NCBI GenBank assembly: GCA_017560255.1
Contig: JAFYOI010000003.1
Coordinates: 61,376-125,375 of the forward strand
Source: Clostridia bacterium
GTDB lineage: Bacteria; Bacillota; Clostridia; Oscillospirales; Acutalibacteraceae
Direction of reading: 5' to 3'
Length of the DNA: 64,000 nt
Both the position numbers and the translations under genes were made by a program. The notes beneath the pieces are model-generated. The model saw only the letters and a list, made by a program, of their open reading frames with translations, had not been told where the DNA came from and did no database searches. Positions 45,154-52,598 of the stretch are shown here, in pieces (the first letter of the stretch is position 1; the number at the start of each line of letters is the position of its first letter).

Positions 45154-46161
45154 TTAAATCCTTGAACGGACAATGTTTTTCCAATCTTCGAGCGGCAGTT
45201 TTCTGATTTCAAAAGAGCCGATTTTTTCAACCGTTATGAAACTTATATTTCCGCCGTCGCATTTTTTGTCGTGGGCAACGAGGTTCATCATTTCCTCAAT
45301 ATCGCCCTCAATTTTTGTTGGCAGATTGAGCGCTTTGAGAGCGGCTTCAACGTCGCCTCTTATTTCATCGGAGCACATCGGGAGCATTCCGAGTCCTACG
45401 CATTCGCCGTGGTGCAGACCCGAAAGTTCATCATAGGTTTCAATTCCGTGACCGAGAGTGTGGCCGAAGTTGAGGATTTTGCGAAGTCCGCTTTCGCGTT
45501 CATCCTGCTCAACGACGGAAATTTTGATTTTGAGTGAACGTTCAATTACAAGGTCAACGTTTTGTAAAGCGGTTCCGCTGCGGAAAATTTCAAAAAGTTC
45601 GGCGTCGCTTGTGAGCGCCATTTTGAGCGACTCTGCAAGCCCGCTTGAAACGTGACGTGAGGGGAGAGTTGAAAGTACGTCGGGGTCAATCAATACACGC
45701 TTTGGCTGATAAAATGCGCCCACGGTGTTTTTGACCGAGCACAAATCAACCGCAACTTTTCCTCCGACGGATGAGTCAACTTGAGAGAGCAAAGTGGTGG
45801 GTATATTGTAGAAGTCAACTCCGCGCATAAAACTTGCGGCAACAAATCCCGTAAGGTCGCCCACGACTCCGCCGCCGACGGCAACAACACAGTCCGTTCG
45901 GGTGAAGTCGTTTCTGAGCATCGTTTCAAGCAGCAACTTCCAGTTATCTATATTCTTTGATTTTTCACCCTGCTCAATTGTTACCAGAGTAGGTGCAAAG
46001 CATTGGCTTGCAACAAGTTGAGCATATTTTTCGGGTACGCCGCTGTCTGTTACGATAAGACATTTGCGGTTAAGATTGAGCAGGTCTTTTGCGTTTTTAA
46101 GACAACCGCGTTCTAAAATTATATCGTAACTGTCCATCGGTAAATTAACTCGGAGAATCAT
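45154..46161 (-). CDS. aroB: 3-dehydroquinate synthase
   Basis: This 335-residue NAD- and metal-dependent cyclase converts DAHP to 3-dehydroquinate. It shows GGGVVGDLTGFVAASFMRGVDFYNIPTTLLSQVDSSVGGKVAVD and the metal-ligand motif GHTLGHGIE with LHHGECVGLG. At 335 residues it is slightly shorter than the usual ~360, with a compact C-terminus. It follows pheA by 13 bp. Confidence 0.96.
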   Translation of the reverse strand: MILRVNLPMDSYDIILERGCLKNAKDLLNLNRKCLIVTDSGVPEKYAQLVASQCFAPTLVTIEQGEKSKNIDNWKLLLETMLRNDFTRTDCVVAVGGGVVGDLTGFVAASFMRGVDFYNIPTTLLSQVDSSVGGKVAVDLCSVKNTVGAFYQPKRVLIDPDVLSTLPSRHVSSGLAESLKMALTSDAELFEIFRSGTALQNVDLVIERSLKIKISVVEQDERESGLRKILNFGHTLGHGIETYDELSGLHHGECVGLGMLPMCSDEIRGDVEAALKALNLPTKIEGDIEEMMNLVAHDKKCDGGNISFITVEKIGSFEIRKLPLEDWKNIVRSRI

Positions 46162-46174
46162 AAATAAAACCTCT

Positions 46175-47260
46175 TTACTTCTGATTTACGTAAGTTCCCG
46201 CAACTTTCAGTTTGTCACAGAAACGCTGCATCATTCTTATCATATTTTCGCCCGCCTCACAGCGAACGTCGCCCTCAATTTCAAGGTAAAAGTAGTATTG
46301 CCACAACAGTTCTTTCATCGGACGGCTGCGAAGGGTACGCATATTGAATCCGTGCAAGCCGATGATGTCGAGCGCCTTTGCAAGTGAACCCGCTTCGTTG
46401 CGGACTGTGAAAAGCAGTATTGAGTGAACGTCCGATTTGGCTTGGGGAATATTGTCGGAGCGGGACAGAGCGGCAAATTTGGTTGTATTCGCCCTGCTCG
46501 CATTTATGTTACGTTCAAGCACTGTCAGAGAGAAGAAATCCGCCGCCTGTTCGCTTGCAATTGCGGCAACGGTGGTATCATTAAGTTCGGCAACGTACTG
46601 CGCGGCAAGTGCGGTGTTTTCGTATTCTATGGTTTTGTAGCCGTTGTCACGGATGAATTTAGCGCATTGAGCAAGCGCTTGCGGGTGGCTGACAACGGTT
46701 TTGATTTGTTCCTTTTTTGTGCTGGGACAGACGAGTAAATCGTGCGAAACCTCCAGATCCGTCATGCAGTTTACGAACAGACTGCCCGAAAACAGCAAGT
46801 CCGTAACCTGACCGACTTCACCGTTGTAACTGTTCTCAACCGGCAACACCGCCGCATCACATTCTCCGCTTTCAACCGCTTTGTAAGCGCTGATAAAATC
46901 GGGGTAGGGGACGGCGATTGCGCTGGGGAAAAGTTTACGTGTTGCGATGTGGCCGAAAGCGCCGATAGTGCCGCTGAATGCAACTTTCATTCCTTCAATT
47001 ATTTTTGATTGGTACGCGCGCGAAACTTTCATTGTGTCGCGCATAAAGTTAATGTAGTATGAGCGAAGTTGCTCATCTTCAACTCGTGATGCGCTTTTGC
47101 GGAGGATTTCTTCCTCACGCTCGGCATCGAAAATGGGCAGAGCGTGCTCCTTTTTATACTGGGCAATCATAGCCGCCGCTTCCATTCGTTTGCAGAAAAG
47201 ACGCGCTATCTCGTTGTCGGTTTCATTGATAATTTCTCTTGCTTTTTCGAGTGAATTCAT
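46175..47260 (-). CDS. pheA: Bifunctional chorismate mutase / prephenate dehydratase
   Basis: A 361-residue P-protein. Residues 1-85 are an AroQ-type chorismate mutase (KAREIINETDNEIARLFCKRMEAAAMIAQYK). Residues 105-275 are prephenate dehydratase (GTIGAFGHIATRKLFP, the ENSYNGEVGQVTDLL loop, and TTKF near the end). Residues 285-355 are an ACT domain with GLHGFNMRTLRSRPMKE, the site of phenylalanine feedback in this family. I start at MNSLEKAR, with GGAAGG upstream. It is the first gene of the operon, so the operon would answer to the promoter and palindrome upstream. Confidence 0.95.
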   Translation of the reverse strand: MNSLEKAREIINETDNEIARLFCKRMEAAAMIAQYKKEHALPIFDAEREEEILRKSASRVEDEQLRSYYINFMRDTMKVSRAYQSKIIEGMKVAFSGTIGAFGHIATRKLFPSAIAVPYPDFISAYKAVESGECDAAVLPVENSYNGEVGQVTDLLFSGSLFVNCMTDLEVSHDLLVCPSTKKEQIKTVVSHPQALAQCAKFIRDNGYKTIEYENTALAAQYVAELNDTTVAAIASEQAADFFSLTVLERNINASRANTTKFAALSRSDNIPQAKSDVHSILLFTVRNEAGSLAKALDIIGLHGFNMRTLRSRPMKELLWQYYFYLEIEGDVRCEAGENMIRMMQRFCDKLKVAGTYVNQK

Positions 47261-47315
47261 AAATTTTACCTTCCAATTAAAATATTTAAAACGCTGTAAG
47301 TGCAGTAAAATCAAC

Positions 47316-47334
47316 AAGTTAACACTGTTAACTT
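47316..47334. promoter_or_regulatory. Perfect 9-1-9 palindromic operator
   Basis: AAGTTAACA-C-TGTTAACTT lies between pheA (minus) and the TetR-type gene (plus). It begins 8 bases past the minus-strand -10 box, over the transcription start, where binding would block the aromatic operon. The shape is typical of TetR-family operators and the neighbouring TetR-type protein is the natural candidate, but binding is inferred. Confidence 0.75.
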
Positions 47335-47341
47335 AATTCGT

Positions 47342-47370
47342 ATTGTACTCCCTGTTTTTTTATTTGTCAA
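47342..47370 (-). promoter_or_regulatory. Promoter of the pheA-aroBC-aroEK-aroQ-aroA-tyrA-aroF operon
   Basis: Minus-strand TTGACA (47365-47370, perfect) and TACAAT (47342-47347) are 17 bp apart. A leader of about 75 nt precedes pheA, too short for a peptide-type attenuator, and none is seen. Confidence 0.85.
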
Positions 47371-47391
47371 CTGTTTTTATAAAATTTCGGG

Positions 47392-47420
47392 TTGTAAATT
47401 TCGCTGAGGTAGGTTATAAT
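47392..47420 (+). promoter_or_regulatory. Promoter of the TetR-type regulator gene
   Basis: TTGTAA (47392-47397) and a perfect TATAAT (47415-47420) are 17 bp apart. The palindrome at 47316-47334 is about 60 bp upstream of this -35, so it would control the aro operon more directly than the regulator itself. Confidence 0.7.
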
Positions 47421-47452
47421 CGTTAGGTAATATAAAAAGGGAGGCAAGGGGA

Positions 47453-48022
47453 ATGGACGATATTATCAATAACGTTGACCAAGGGGTAAAAGAACGGCTT
47501 CTGGTTGCGGGCATCAGAGAGGTCGAATTGCACGGCTTCAACGACTTTTCTCTGCGCCGCGTGGCATCCCTTTGTAACCTTTCCTGTGCCGCACCGTACA
47601 GACATTTCAAGGGCAAGGAAGAATTGCTCGTTGAGATTTTCAAATATATAAATTCCCGTTGGCAGATGCTTGCGGGTGAGATTGAAAAGGCGTTTGACAA
47701 TGATGCGGGGCGCAGACTCCGTGAACTTTGCACTGCATATCTGCGTTTTTTGATTGTAACGCCGTCGTATCTGTCAATGATATTTCAGAAAAATCAGTTG
47801 ACGGAGGAGATTGCAAAATTGCCGCAACCCGATGCTTTTCTCGGAGAGCAGGTTGAGTTGTACGGTGCTGAAAAAGGTTGGGACGGGGCAAAGTGCGATG
47901 AAACGCAGTACCGTCTGCGCGCGATGATTTACGGGACGGCGCTGATTATCCGCAACTGTGAAAAAGGCGAAGAAAACAGTCTTGTCGATAAGTTCCGTCA
48001 AGATCTTGAATTTATAAAATAA
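47453..48022 (+). CDS. TetR/AcrR family transcriptional regulator
   Basis: This 189-residue regulator has the N-terminal TetR helix-turn-helix at about residues 12-58: LLVAGIREVELHGFNDFSLRRVASLCNLSCAAPYRHFKGKEELL. The remaining helices form a ligand domain with no recognisable specificity. GGGAGG precedes the ATG. It is divergent from pheA with a palindromic site between them. It could respond to an aromatic metabolite, or the neighbourhood could be chance. Confidence 0.88.
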   Translation: MDDIINNVDQGVKERLLVAGIREVELHGFNDFSLRRVASLCNLSCAAPYRHFKGKEELLVEIFKYINSRWQMLAGEIEKAFDNDAGRRLRELCTAYLRFLIVTPSYLSMIFQKNQLTEEIAKLPQPDAFLGEQVELYGAEKGWDGAKCDETQYRLRAMIYGTALIIRNCEKGEENSLVDKFRQDLEFIK

Positions 48023-48058
48023 ATCTTATCGGCAGATATTTCTCGTCGATATTACAAC

Positions 48059-48090
48059 AAAAGCCTTGGGGATTTCTCCCCAAGGCTTTT
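48059..48090. terminator. Bidirectional terminator between the TetR and SPFH genes
   Basis: AAAAGCCTTGGGGA and TCCCCAAGGCTTTT pair perfectly around TTTC, with A/T runs on both strands. Confidence 0.93.
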
Positions 48091-48100
48091 GTGTATCGGG

Positions 48101-48898
48101 TTATTTTGTCATATCGTCAATACTTGTGATGATTGAATCAACGCCCATCGCCTGCGGGAGTTTACCATCCCATTTCTCATAGAATTTTGAGCGGATGATA
48201 TCCTCGTTGAGCGATTCTTTGATTACGTTGTTTGCCTCGGCTTCAGCCTCTGCTTTGATGCGGATTGCCTCGGCCTCAGCCTCAGCGTTGGTGATAGCGG
48301 TCTGCTTCTCTGTTTCTGCTTTGAGAAGTTGCTGCTGAGCAACCTGCTTTTCCTCAATCGCATTGATGAATGCTTCAGAGAAGTCGAAATTGATGATATT
48401 TACGTCGGTGATGTACAGTCCGCTTGCGTTGAGTTTTTCGTTGAGTCCCTCAATGAGACCGTCGGAAATAAGAGAACGGTTTGTGACACTTTCCTCAGCG
48501 GTGTAACGGGCAGTAATTGCTTTGAGTACTTCGTTCACTGCGGGCACGACAAGTACGCTCTGGAAGTCTGCGCCGACGTTTTTGTAAAGGCTGAATGACA
48601 TTGCGGAATCAACGCGGTAGTTGATTGCGAGCGTTGTTGAAACGGTCTGCAAGTCCTTGGAGAATGCTTCGGTTGTTACTTCAAGTTTGGAAATACGGTT
48701 GTCGATTTTAACAACTTGCTGAACGAAGGGAATTTTGAAGTGCAAACCTTCCTGCAATACGCCGTCGTTAACCTTGCCCAAGGTTACGACAACGCCGGTA
48801 TGACCTGCGTTTACAATTGTGAAGCAGTTGACGATAATCACAAGCGCAACAATTGCAACGATTACCGAGATTACAACTTTTTTTACTGTTTTTGTCAT
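48101..48898 (-). CDS. SPFH/prohibitin-family membrane protein
   Basis: A 265-residue protein with one N-terminal membrane anchor (about residues 8-28), an SPFH domain (NAGHTGVVVTLGKVNDGVLQEGLHFKIPFVQQVVKIDNRI...), and a C-terminal coiled coil rich in Ala and Glu (AEAEAEAIRIKAEAEAEANNVIKE). Such prohibitin-like proteins form ring scaffolds in the membrane and often affect protease activity. AGGAGG is 7 bases before the ATG of MTKTVKK. It is a single-gene unit. Confidence 0.9.
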   Translation of the reverse strand: MTKTVKKVVISVIVAIVALVIIVNCFTIVNAGHTGVVVTLGKVNDGVLQEGLHFKIPFVQQVVKIDNRISKLEVTTEAFSKDLQTVSTTLAINYRVDSAMSFSLYKNVGADFQSVLVVPAVNEVLKAITARYTAEESVTNRSLISDGLIEGLNEKLNASGLYITDVNIINFDFSEAFINAIEEKQVAQQQLLKAETEKQTAITNAEAEAEAIRIKAEAEAEANNVIKESLNEDIIRSKFYEKWDGKLPQAMGVDSIITSIDDMTK

Positions 48899-48954
48899 TT
48901 TAATGTTCCTCCTGTTATTGTTTGGTAATATTATTGACTGATTTGTCAGAATCA

Positions 48955-48983
48955 ATTATATATCCGACATTTTAATAACGCAA
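48955..48983 (-). promoter_or_regulatory. Promoter of the SPFH gene
   Basis: Minus-strand TTGCGT (48978-48983) and TATAAT (48955-48960) are 17 bp apart. Confidence 0.7.
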
Positions 48984-49026
48984 CTATTTTATGATTTTCG
49001 TATGAATTGAAAATTAACTTATCAAA

Positions 49027-49057
49027 ATAAAAAAGGCACCTCCGAAGAAGCGCCTTT
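49027..49057 (-). terminator. Terminator of the aquaporin gene
   Basis: On the minus strand AAAGGC pairs with GCCTTT, with a partly paired GCTTC/GGAGGT inner part, followed by T residues, 11 bases after the stop. Confidence 0.75.
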
Positions 49058-49068
49058 CAGTGATATGT

Positions 49069-49764
49069 TTATGCCTTTTCTTTTTCCAATGCTTTATAGA
49101 TGAGAGCAGCCAATGCAGCGCCAACAAACGGGCCGACGATGAACACCCACAAGGATGCAATGGGAGCGGAGTTGCCGCTGAACAAAGCAACGAGAGCGGG
49201 GCCAAAACTGCGCGCAGGGTTTACGGACGTGCCTGTAAGGCCGATGCCGAAAATATGCACCAAAGTCAAGGTAAGACCGATGATGAGACCGCCGAAAGAG
49301 CCGTGATTTGCTTTTTTGGAGGTTACACCGAGGATTGTGAGAACGAAGATGAAAGTAAGTACAACTTCAACGAGCAGACCTGCAACGGCACTACCGCTTA
49401 CGCCTGCAAGACCGTTGGAGCCGAAGCCGCCCGTCATATCTTTCACCTGACCCAAAGAGAAGATAGCCGCAAGAATGCCTGCACCTGCAAGGGCACCTGC
49501 GCACTGAGCGATAACGTAGCCGATGAATTCGCCGATTTTCATTCCGCCGCTGATAAGAACGCCCAAGGAAACCGCAGGATTGATATGACAACCGGAAATA
49601 TTTCCTACACAGTATGCCATACCTACGATTACAAGGCCGAAAGCAAGCGCGGTAAGAATGTAACCGCCGCCGTTTACGGAGTCACAGCCGACCAACATAG
49701 CGGTACCGCAACCCATAACTACCAAAACCAACGTACCGATAAATTCAGAGAACAATTTTCGCAT
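49069..49764 (-). CDS. Aquaporin (MIP family)
   Basis: This 231-residue channel has six hydrophobic segments and two NPA half-helices: HINPAVSLG (about residues 60-68) and SVNPARSFGPAL (about residues 180-191). The Arg after the second NPA, the surrounding His in the first loop and the small residues fit a water-selective AqpZ-like channel rather than a glycerol facilitator, but selectivity is inference. GGAAGG lies before MRKLFSEF, which fixes the start; longer readings have no RBS. Confidence 0.92.
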   Translation of the reverse strand: MRKLFSEFIGTLVLVVMGCGTAMLVGCDSVNGGGYILTALAFGLVIVGMAYCVGNISGCHINPAVSLGVLISGGMKIGEFIGYVIAQCAGALAGAGILAAIFSLGQVKDMTGGFGSNGLAGVSGSAVAGLLVEVVLTFIFVLTILGVTSKKANHGSFGGLIIGLTLTLVHIFGIGLTGTSVNPARSFGPALVALFSGNSAPIASLWVFIVGPFVGAALAALIYKALEKEKA

Positions 49765-49813
49765 GGATAAATACCTTCCCATAATATATTGAAACGGTTT
49801 TCGCTTCAATTGC

Positions 49814-49842
49814 AGTATAACGAAATTGGCAGATAATGTCAA
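49814..49842 (-). promoter_or_regulatory. Promoter of the aquaporin gene
   Basis: Minus-strand TTGACA (49837-49842, perfect) and TATACT (49814-49819) are 17 bp apart. It separates the aquaporin gene from the upstream TIR-Sel1 gene. Confidence 0.8.
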
Positions 49843-49870
49843 GAATAATGGGAAGCAGACTTTTAATATG

Positions 49871-51436
49871 TTAAATGCCCAATTCCTCCATTTGTCTGAG
49901 CATAATTAGTGCTTCCGTTGCACCGTTCTCGGCAGCGTGCTTAAAGCAGAGATATGCTTTATCTTCATCCGGGTCACATCCTCTGCCAGATAAATATAAA
50001 GTTCCTAAGACGAATTCAGAAGGAGCGTCTCCGCAATCTGCAGCAAATTTACAGTAGTTAAAAGCTTTTTCGTAGTTGTGGAACCCTGGCATCTGGTAAA
50101 TAAGTGCTAAATTTGTTGCAGATAACACGTGACCTTGTTCCGCCGCTAACTCAAAGAACATAATTGCAAGAGGTATATTTTTTTCAACGTGTCCATAAAA
50201 ATACATATATCCAAGCATATACTGTGCGCCTACATTTCCTTTGTCAGCCGCTATATGATAGTATTTTTGTGCTTGTTTAAAATCCTTTTTAAAAGTTCCA
50301 GTGGGGTTGAAGTAGAGTGTGCCAAGGTCATATGCAGCTGCAGTTAATCCGTTATCAAGCGCCATCTGGAAGTACATTGCAGCTTGGGTATAGTCGGGCA
50401 TGAACGGTGAACTCAAAACACCTCTTTTATACATCAGACCCAACTGATAGGCTGCATTTGGGTAGGTGTTTGCCATTTCTTTATAAATATTTGCGGCTTT
50501 TACAAACTCACCGTGTTCAATATAAAATCTGCACAACGTATCTTTGCGAGGATTGTCCATGTGATCTAAATTCGAAAGATAGTAATCTTCGATTTGTTGA
50601 TAATCAAAGGCACATCCACTTCCAATACTTTTCATAAATCCTACTTGCCCCGCTGAATAAACATCATTTTTCGAAGCACGGACATGGTATTCATAGCTTT
50701 TTTCATAAGATTGTTCCTCCCGTGGAATACTGCCGGCATAGTACATACGTGCAATAAACTTATCTGCAATTGATGAACACTCACTTTCTGTGGCGGAGAC
50801 TTTTTTGAACCACATTGCTGCTTTTCGCTCATCCTTTCCACCGGAAATCCCATAGTAATAATATATGCCTGCTTGAAGCATTGCTTTTACATCGCCGTTT
50901 TGCGCACGAGACAAAACTTCGTTCAATGACTTGTCGGGATTAAAAAGAGTGCTGGAGTTGTATGTATCTCTAAATCCGTTTTTTCCGTCGTTTTTGGATA
51001 TCAAAGCGTTGGTGCATAGCAATTCGTATGGCGAATTTATATATTGTTCAGGGAAGTCATATGCGTCAATTTTTGGGAAAAACTGTACTGCTTCGGGTAA
51101 TTTTGAATCATCACTGGGCATCTGAGTTTCATTGATTAATATTGGAATGATGTTTTTTCCATATTGTTTTGCGTAAAGTAATTCGTCTCTGATCCAGCAA
51201 ACCTTATTATTTGAAATTAATTGGGAAATGTAGTCGTCAGTAACAATACAAATAAAGTCCTTACATCCTATGATTGCTTGTTTGAGTCGTTGTGGGAAGT
51301 TGCCGCTTCTTGTCTCGTCGGGATTAAAATACACGCTATATCCAGAATTTCTTAAATCATTTGCAATTCGTGTAGCAAAGTTGTTGCCTACCCCATCGTT
51401 ACGATAGGAAATAAAAATGTCTTTATTTGCTTCCAT
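49871..51436 (-). CDS. TIR domain protein with Sel1-like repeats
   Basis: A 521-residue cytoplasmic protein. Residues 1-130 form a TIR domain: KDIFISYRNDGVGNNFATRIANDL, GYSVYFNPDETRSGNF as BB-loop region, the C/S-alpha block WIRDELLYAKQYGKNIIPILI with a Glu at the position used by NAD-cleaving TIRs. From about residue 175 to the end run seven or more Sel1-type helical repeats, for example AAYQLGLMYKRG, AQYMLGYMYFYG and SEFVLGTLYLSGRGCDPDEDKAYLCFKHAAENG. I start at MEANKDIF; a more upstream ATG lacks an RBS. Its AT-richer codon use differs from its neighbours. TIR plus repeat sensors occur in bacterial antiviral systems. No partner gene is adjacent. Confidence 0.88.
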   Translation of the reverse strand: MEANKDIFISYRNDGVGNNFATRIANDLRNSGYSVYFNPDETRSGNFPQRLKQAIIGCKDFICIVTDDYISQLISNNKVCWIRDELLYAKQYGKNIIPILINETQMPSDDSKLPEAVQFFPKIDAYDFPEQYINSPYELLCTNALISKNDGKNGFRDTYNSSTLFNPDKSLNEVLSRAQNGDVKAMLQAGIYYYYGISGGKDERKAAMWFKKVSATESECSSIADKFIARMYYAGSIPREEQSYEKSYEYHVRASKNDVYSAGQVGFMKSIGSGCAFDYQQIEDYYLSNLDHMDNPRKDTLCRFYIEHGEFVKAANIYKEMANTYPNAAYQLGLMYKRGVLSSPFMPDYTQAAMYFQMALDNGLTAAAYDLGTLYFNPTGTFKKDFKQAQKYYHIAADKGNVGAQYMLGYMYFYGHVEKNIPLAIMFFELAAEQGHVLSATNLALIYQMPGFHNYEKAFNYCKFAADCGDAPSEFVLGTLYLSGRGCDPDEDKAYLCFKHAAENGATEALIMLRQMEELGI

Positions 51437-51568
51437 CACATGTCCCGCCTTTGCATCTATAATATATTTTCTATCCATATGCTATCACAGTATATATTTA
51501 AAAGCAAGCCGTATGTGGTACACTAATAAAAAATCTGTGTTGGTTCGGTTTGTCTACAACTCCCCTGT

Positions 51569-51737
51569 GTATATGGGACTTGATGCAGATTGCTTCGCAA
51601 TCTGCCCTGCTTGGCGACCGAACGCTGTGCGTTCAGTACCCGACGCGCACCTGTTCGCTGAAAACAGTTCGCTGAAAACGGTTCCCCGAACTGTTTTCTC
51701 ACCGCTCACAGCCCTCTCGGGTTCAAGTCCCATATAC
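51569..51737. repeat. Multi-hairpin element with 15-bp inverted ends
   Basis: GTATATGGGACTTGA (51569-51583) is repeated exactly inverted as TCAAGTCCCATATAC (51723-51737). Between them lie internal hairpins: GCAGATTGC/GCAATCTGC with loop TTC, GAACGC/GCGTTC, and GAAAACAGTTCG/CGAACTGTTTTC. The right end (GGGTTCAAGTCCCAT) looks like a tRNA T arm, and the adjacent tRNA-Leu(GAG) has the same GGGTTCAAGTCCCAT in its own T arm. No ORF is present. This fills the gap between the TIR gene and the tRNA. Confidence 0.65.
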
Positions 51738-51752
51738 CTTATAGACACAAAT

Positions 51753-51782
51753 AAAAGGAACAACCGAAAGGTTGTTCCTTTT
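51753..51782 (-). terminator. Terminator of tRNA-Leu(GAG)
   Basis: AAAAGGAACAACC and GGTTGTTCCTTTT pair perfectly around a GAAA loop. On the minus strand this directly follows the tRNA 3' end. Confidence 0.92.
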
Positions 51783-51785
51783 ATT

Positions 51786-51870
51786 TGGTGCGGATGATGG
51801 GACTTGAACCCATACGCCATTCGACATACGCCCCTCAAACGTACCTGTCTGCCTATTCCAGCACATCCGC
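51786..51870 (-). tRNA. tRNA-Leu (anticodon GAG)
   Basis: A class II tRNA on the minus strand: acceptor GCGGATG/CATCCGC, encoded CCA, anticodon stem TACGT/GCGTA enclosing TTGAGGG, a variable arm and T arm GGGTTCAAGTCCC. Anticodon GAG reads CUC and CUU leucine codons. Confidence 0.93.
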
Positions 51871-51994
51871 ATATTCACTTTTTGACAGCAAAAGGAATTG
51901 TATCATAACAAACCGGAGATGTCAATACCTTTTTTCGCTTTTTTTCAATATCTTTAAAATAAATGTTGAAAAATCTGTTGCCCTGCGTGTTTAC

Positions 51995-52023
51995 TTGACG
52001 GGAATAATGTGCTACAATAATAT
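51995..52023 (+). promoter_or_regulatory. Candidate promoter of the fumarase-beta/nadB/nadC operon
   Basis: TTGACG (51995-52000) and TAATAT (52018-52023) are 17 bp apart, about 48 bases before the first start codon. Confidence 0.6.
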
Positions 52024-52070
52024 ATTATGGATAAATTATAGTTAAATTTATAATATAGGGAGTTGAGAAG

Positions 52071-52598
52071 ATGCCCGAAATAAAAGTTTCACAGTTGCGA
52101 CAGATTGCACCGTCTTTGCGAGCGGGTGACAGTGTGCTTCTGAGCGGTACGGTATATACCGCACGTGATGCCGCACACAAGAGAATAACGCAGATTATGT
52201 CGCAGGGCGGACAACTTCCATTTGACCTTGATGGTGCGGTGATTTATTATGCGGGGCCGACTCCTGCGCCTCAGGGACTTGCAATCGGCAGTTGCGGGCC
52301 GACCACTTCCAGCCGTATGGACACTTTTGCACCGACTCTCCTTGATGGTGGGCTTGTTGCTATGATTGGCAAAGGGCAACGCTCGGATGAAGTTTGCGCG
52401 GCGATTGAGCGAAACGGCGCGGTTTACTTCTGCGCTATCGGCGGTGCGGGGGCGCTTGCCTGCAAATGTATCAGATCAAGCGAAGTTATTGCATTTGACG
52501 ATTTGGGTTGCGAGAGCATTAAACAATTGGAAATAGAGAAATTTCCGCTGATAGTTGCCATTGACTGTCAGGGCGGGAATCTTTACAAGACAAGGTGA
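52071..52598 (+). CDS. Class I fumarase/tartrate dehydratase beta-subunit homologue
   Basis: This 175-residue protein matches the beta (C-terminal) domain of Fe-S class I fumarases: GDSVLLSGTVYTARDAAHKRI, the YYAGPTPAP turn, GSCGPTTSSRMDTFAPTLLDGG and IGKG near residue 100. The alpha subunit, which carries the Fe-S cysteines, is not in this window. The enzyme would convert fumarate to malate only with it. Its stop overlaps the nadB start by 4 bases (GTGA). Since L-aspartate oxidase can use fumarate as electron acceptor in anaerobes, a link to NAD synthesis is possible, but this is inference. Confidence 0.88.
   Translation: MPEIKVSQLRQIAPSLRAGDSVLLSGTVYTARDAAHKRITQIMSQGGQLPFDLDGAVIYYAGPTPAPQGLAIGSCGPTTSSRMDTFAPTLLDGGLVAMIGKGQRSDEVCAAIERNGAVYFCAIGGAGALACKCIRSSEVIAFDDLGCESIKQLEIEKFPLIVAIDCQGGNLYKTR

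Noticed and set aside
51719..51737. A plus-strand tRNA gene ending in GGGTTCAAGTCCCATATACC.
   Set aside because: Only T-arm and acceptor-like halves are present; no anticodon arm or D arm can be folded, and the inner hairpins do not fit a tRNA.
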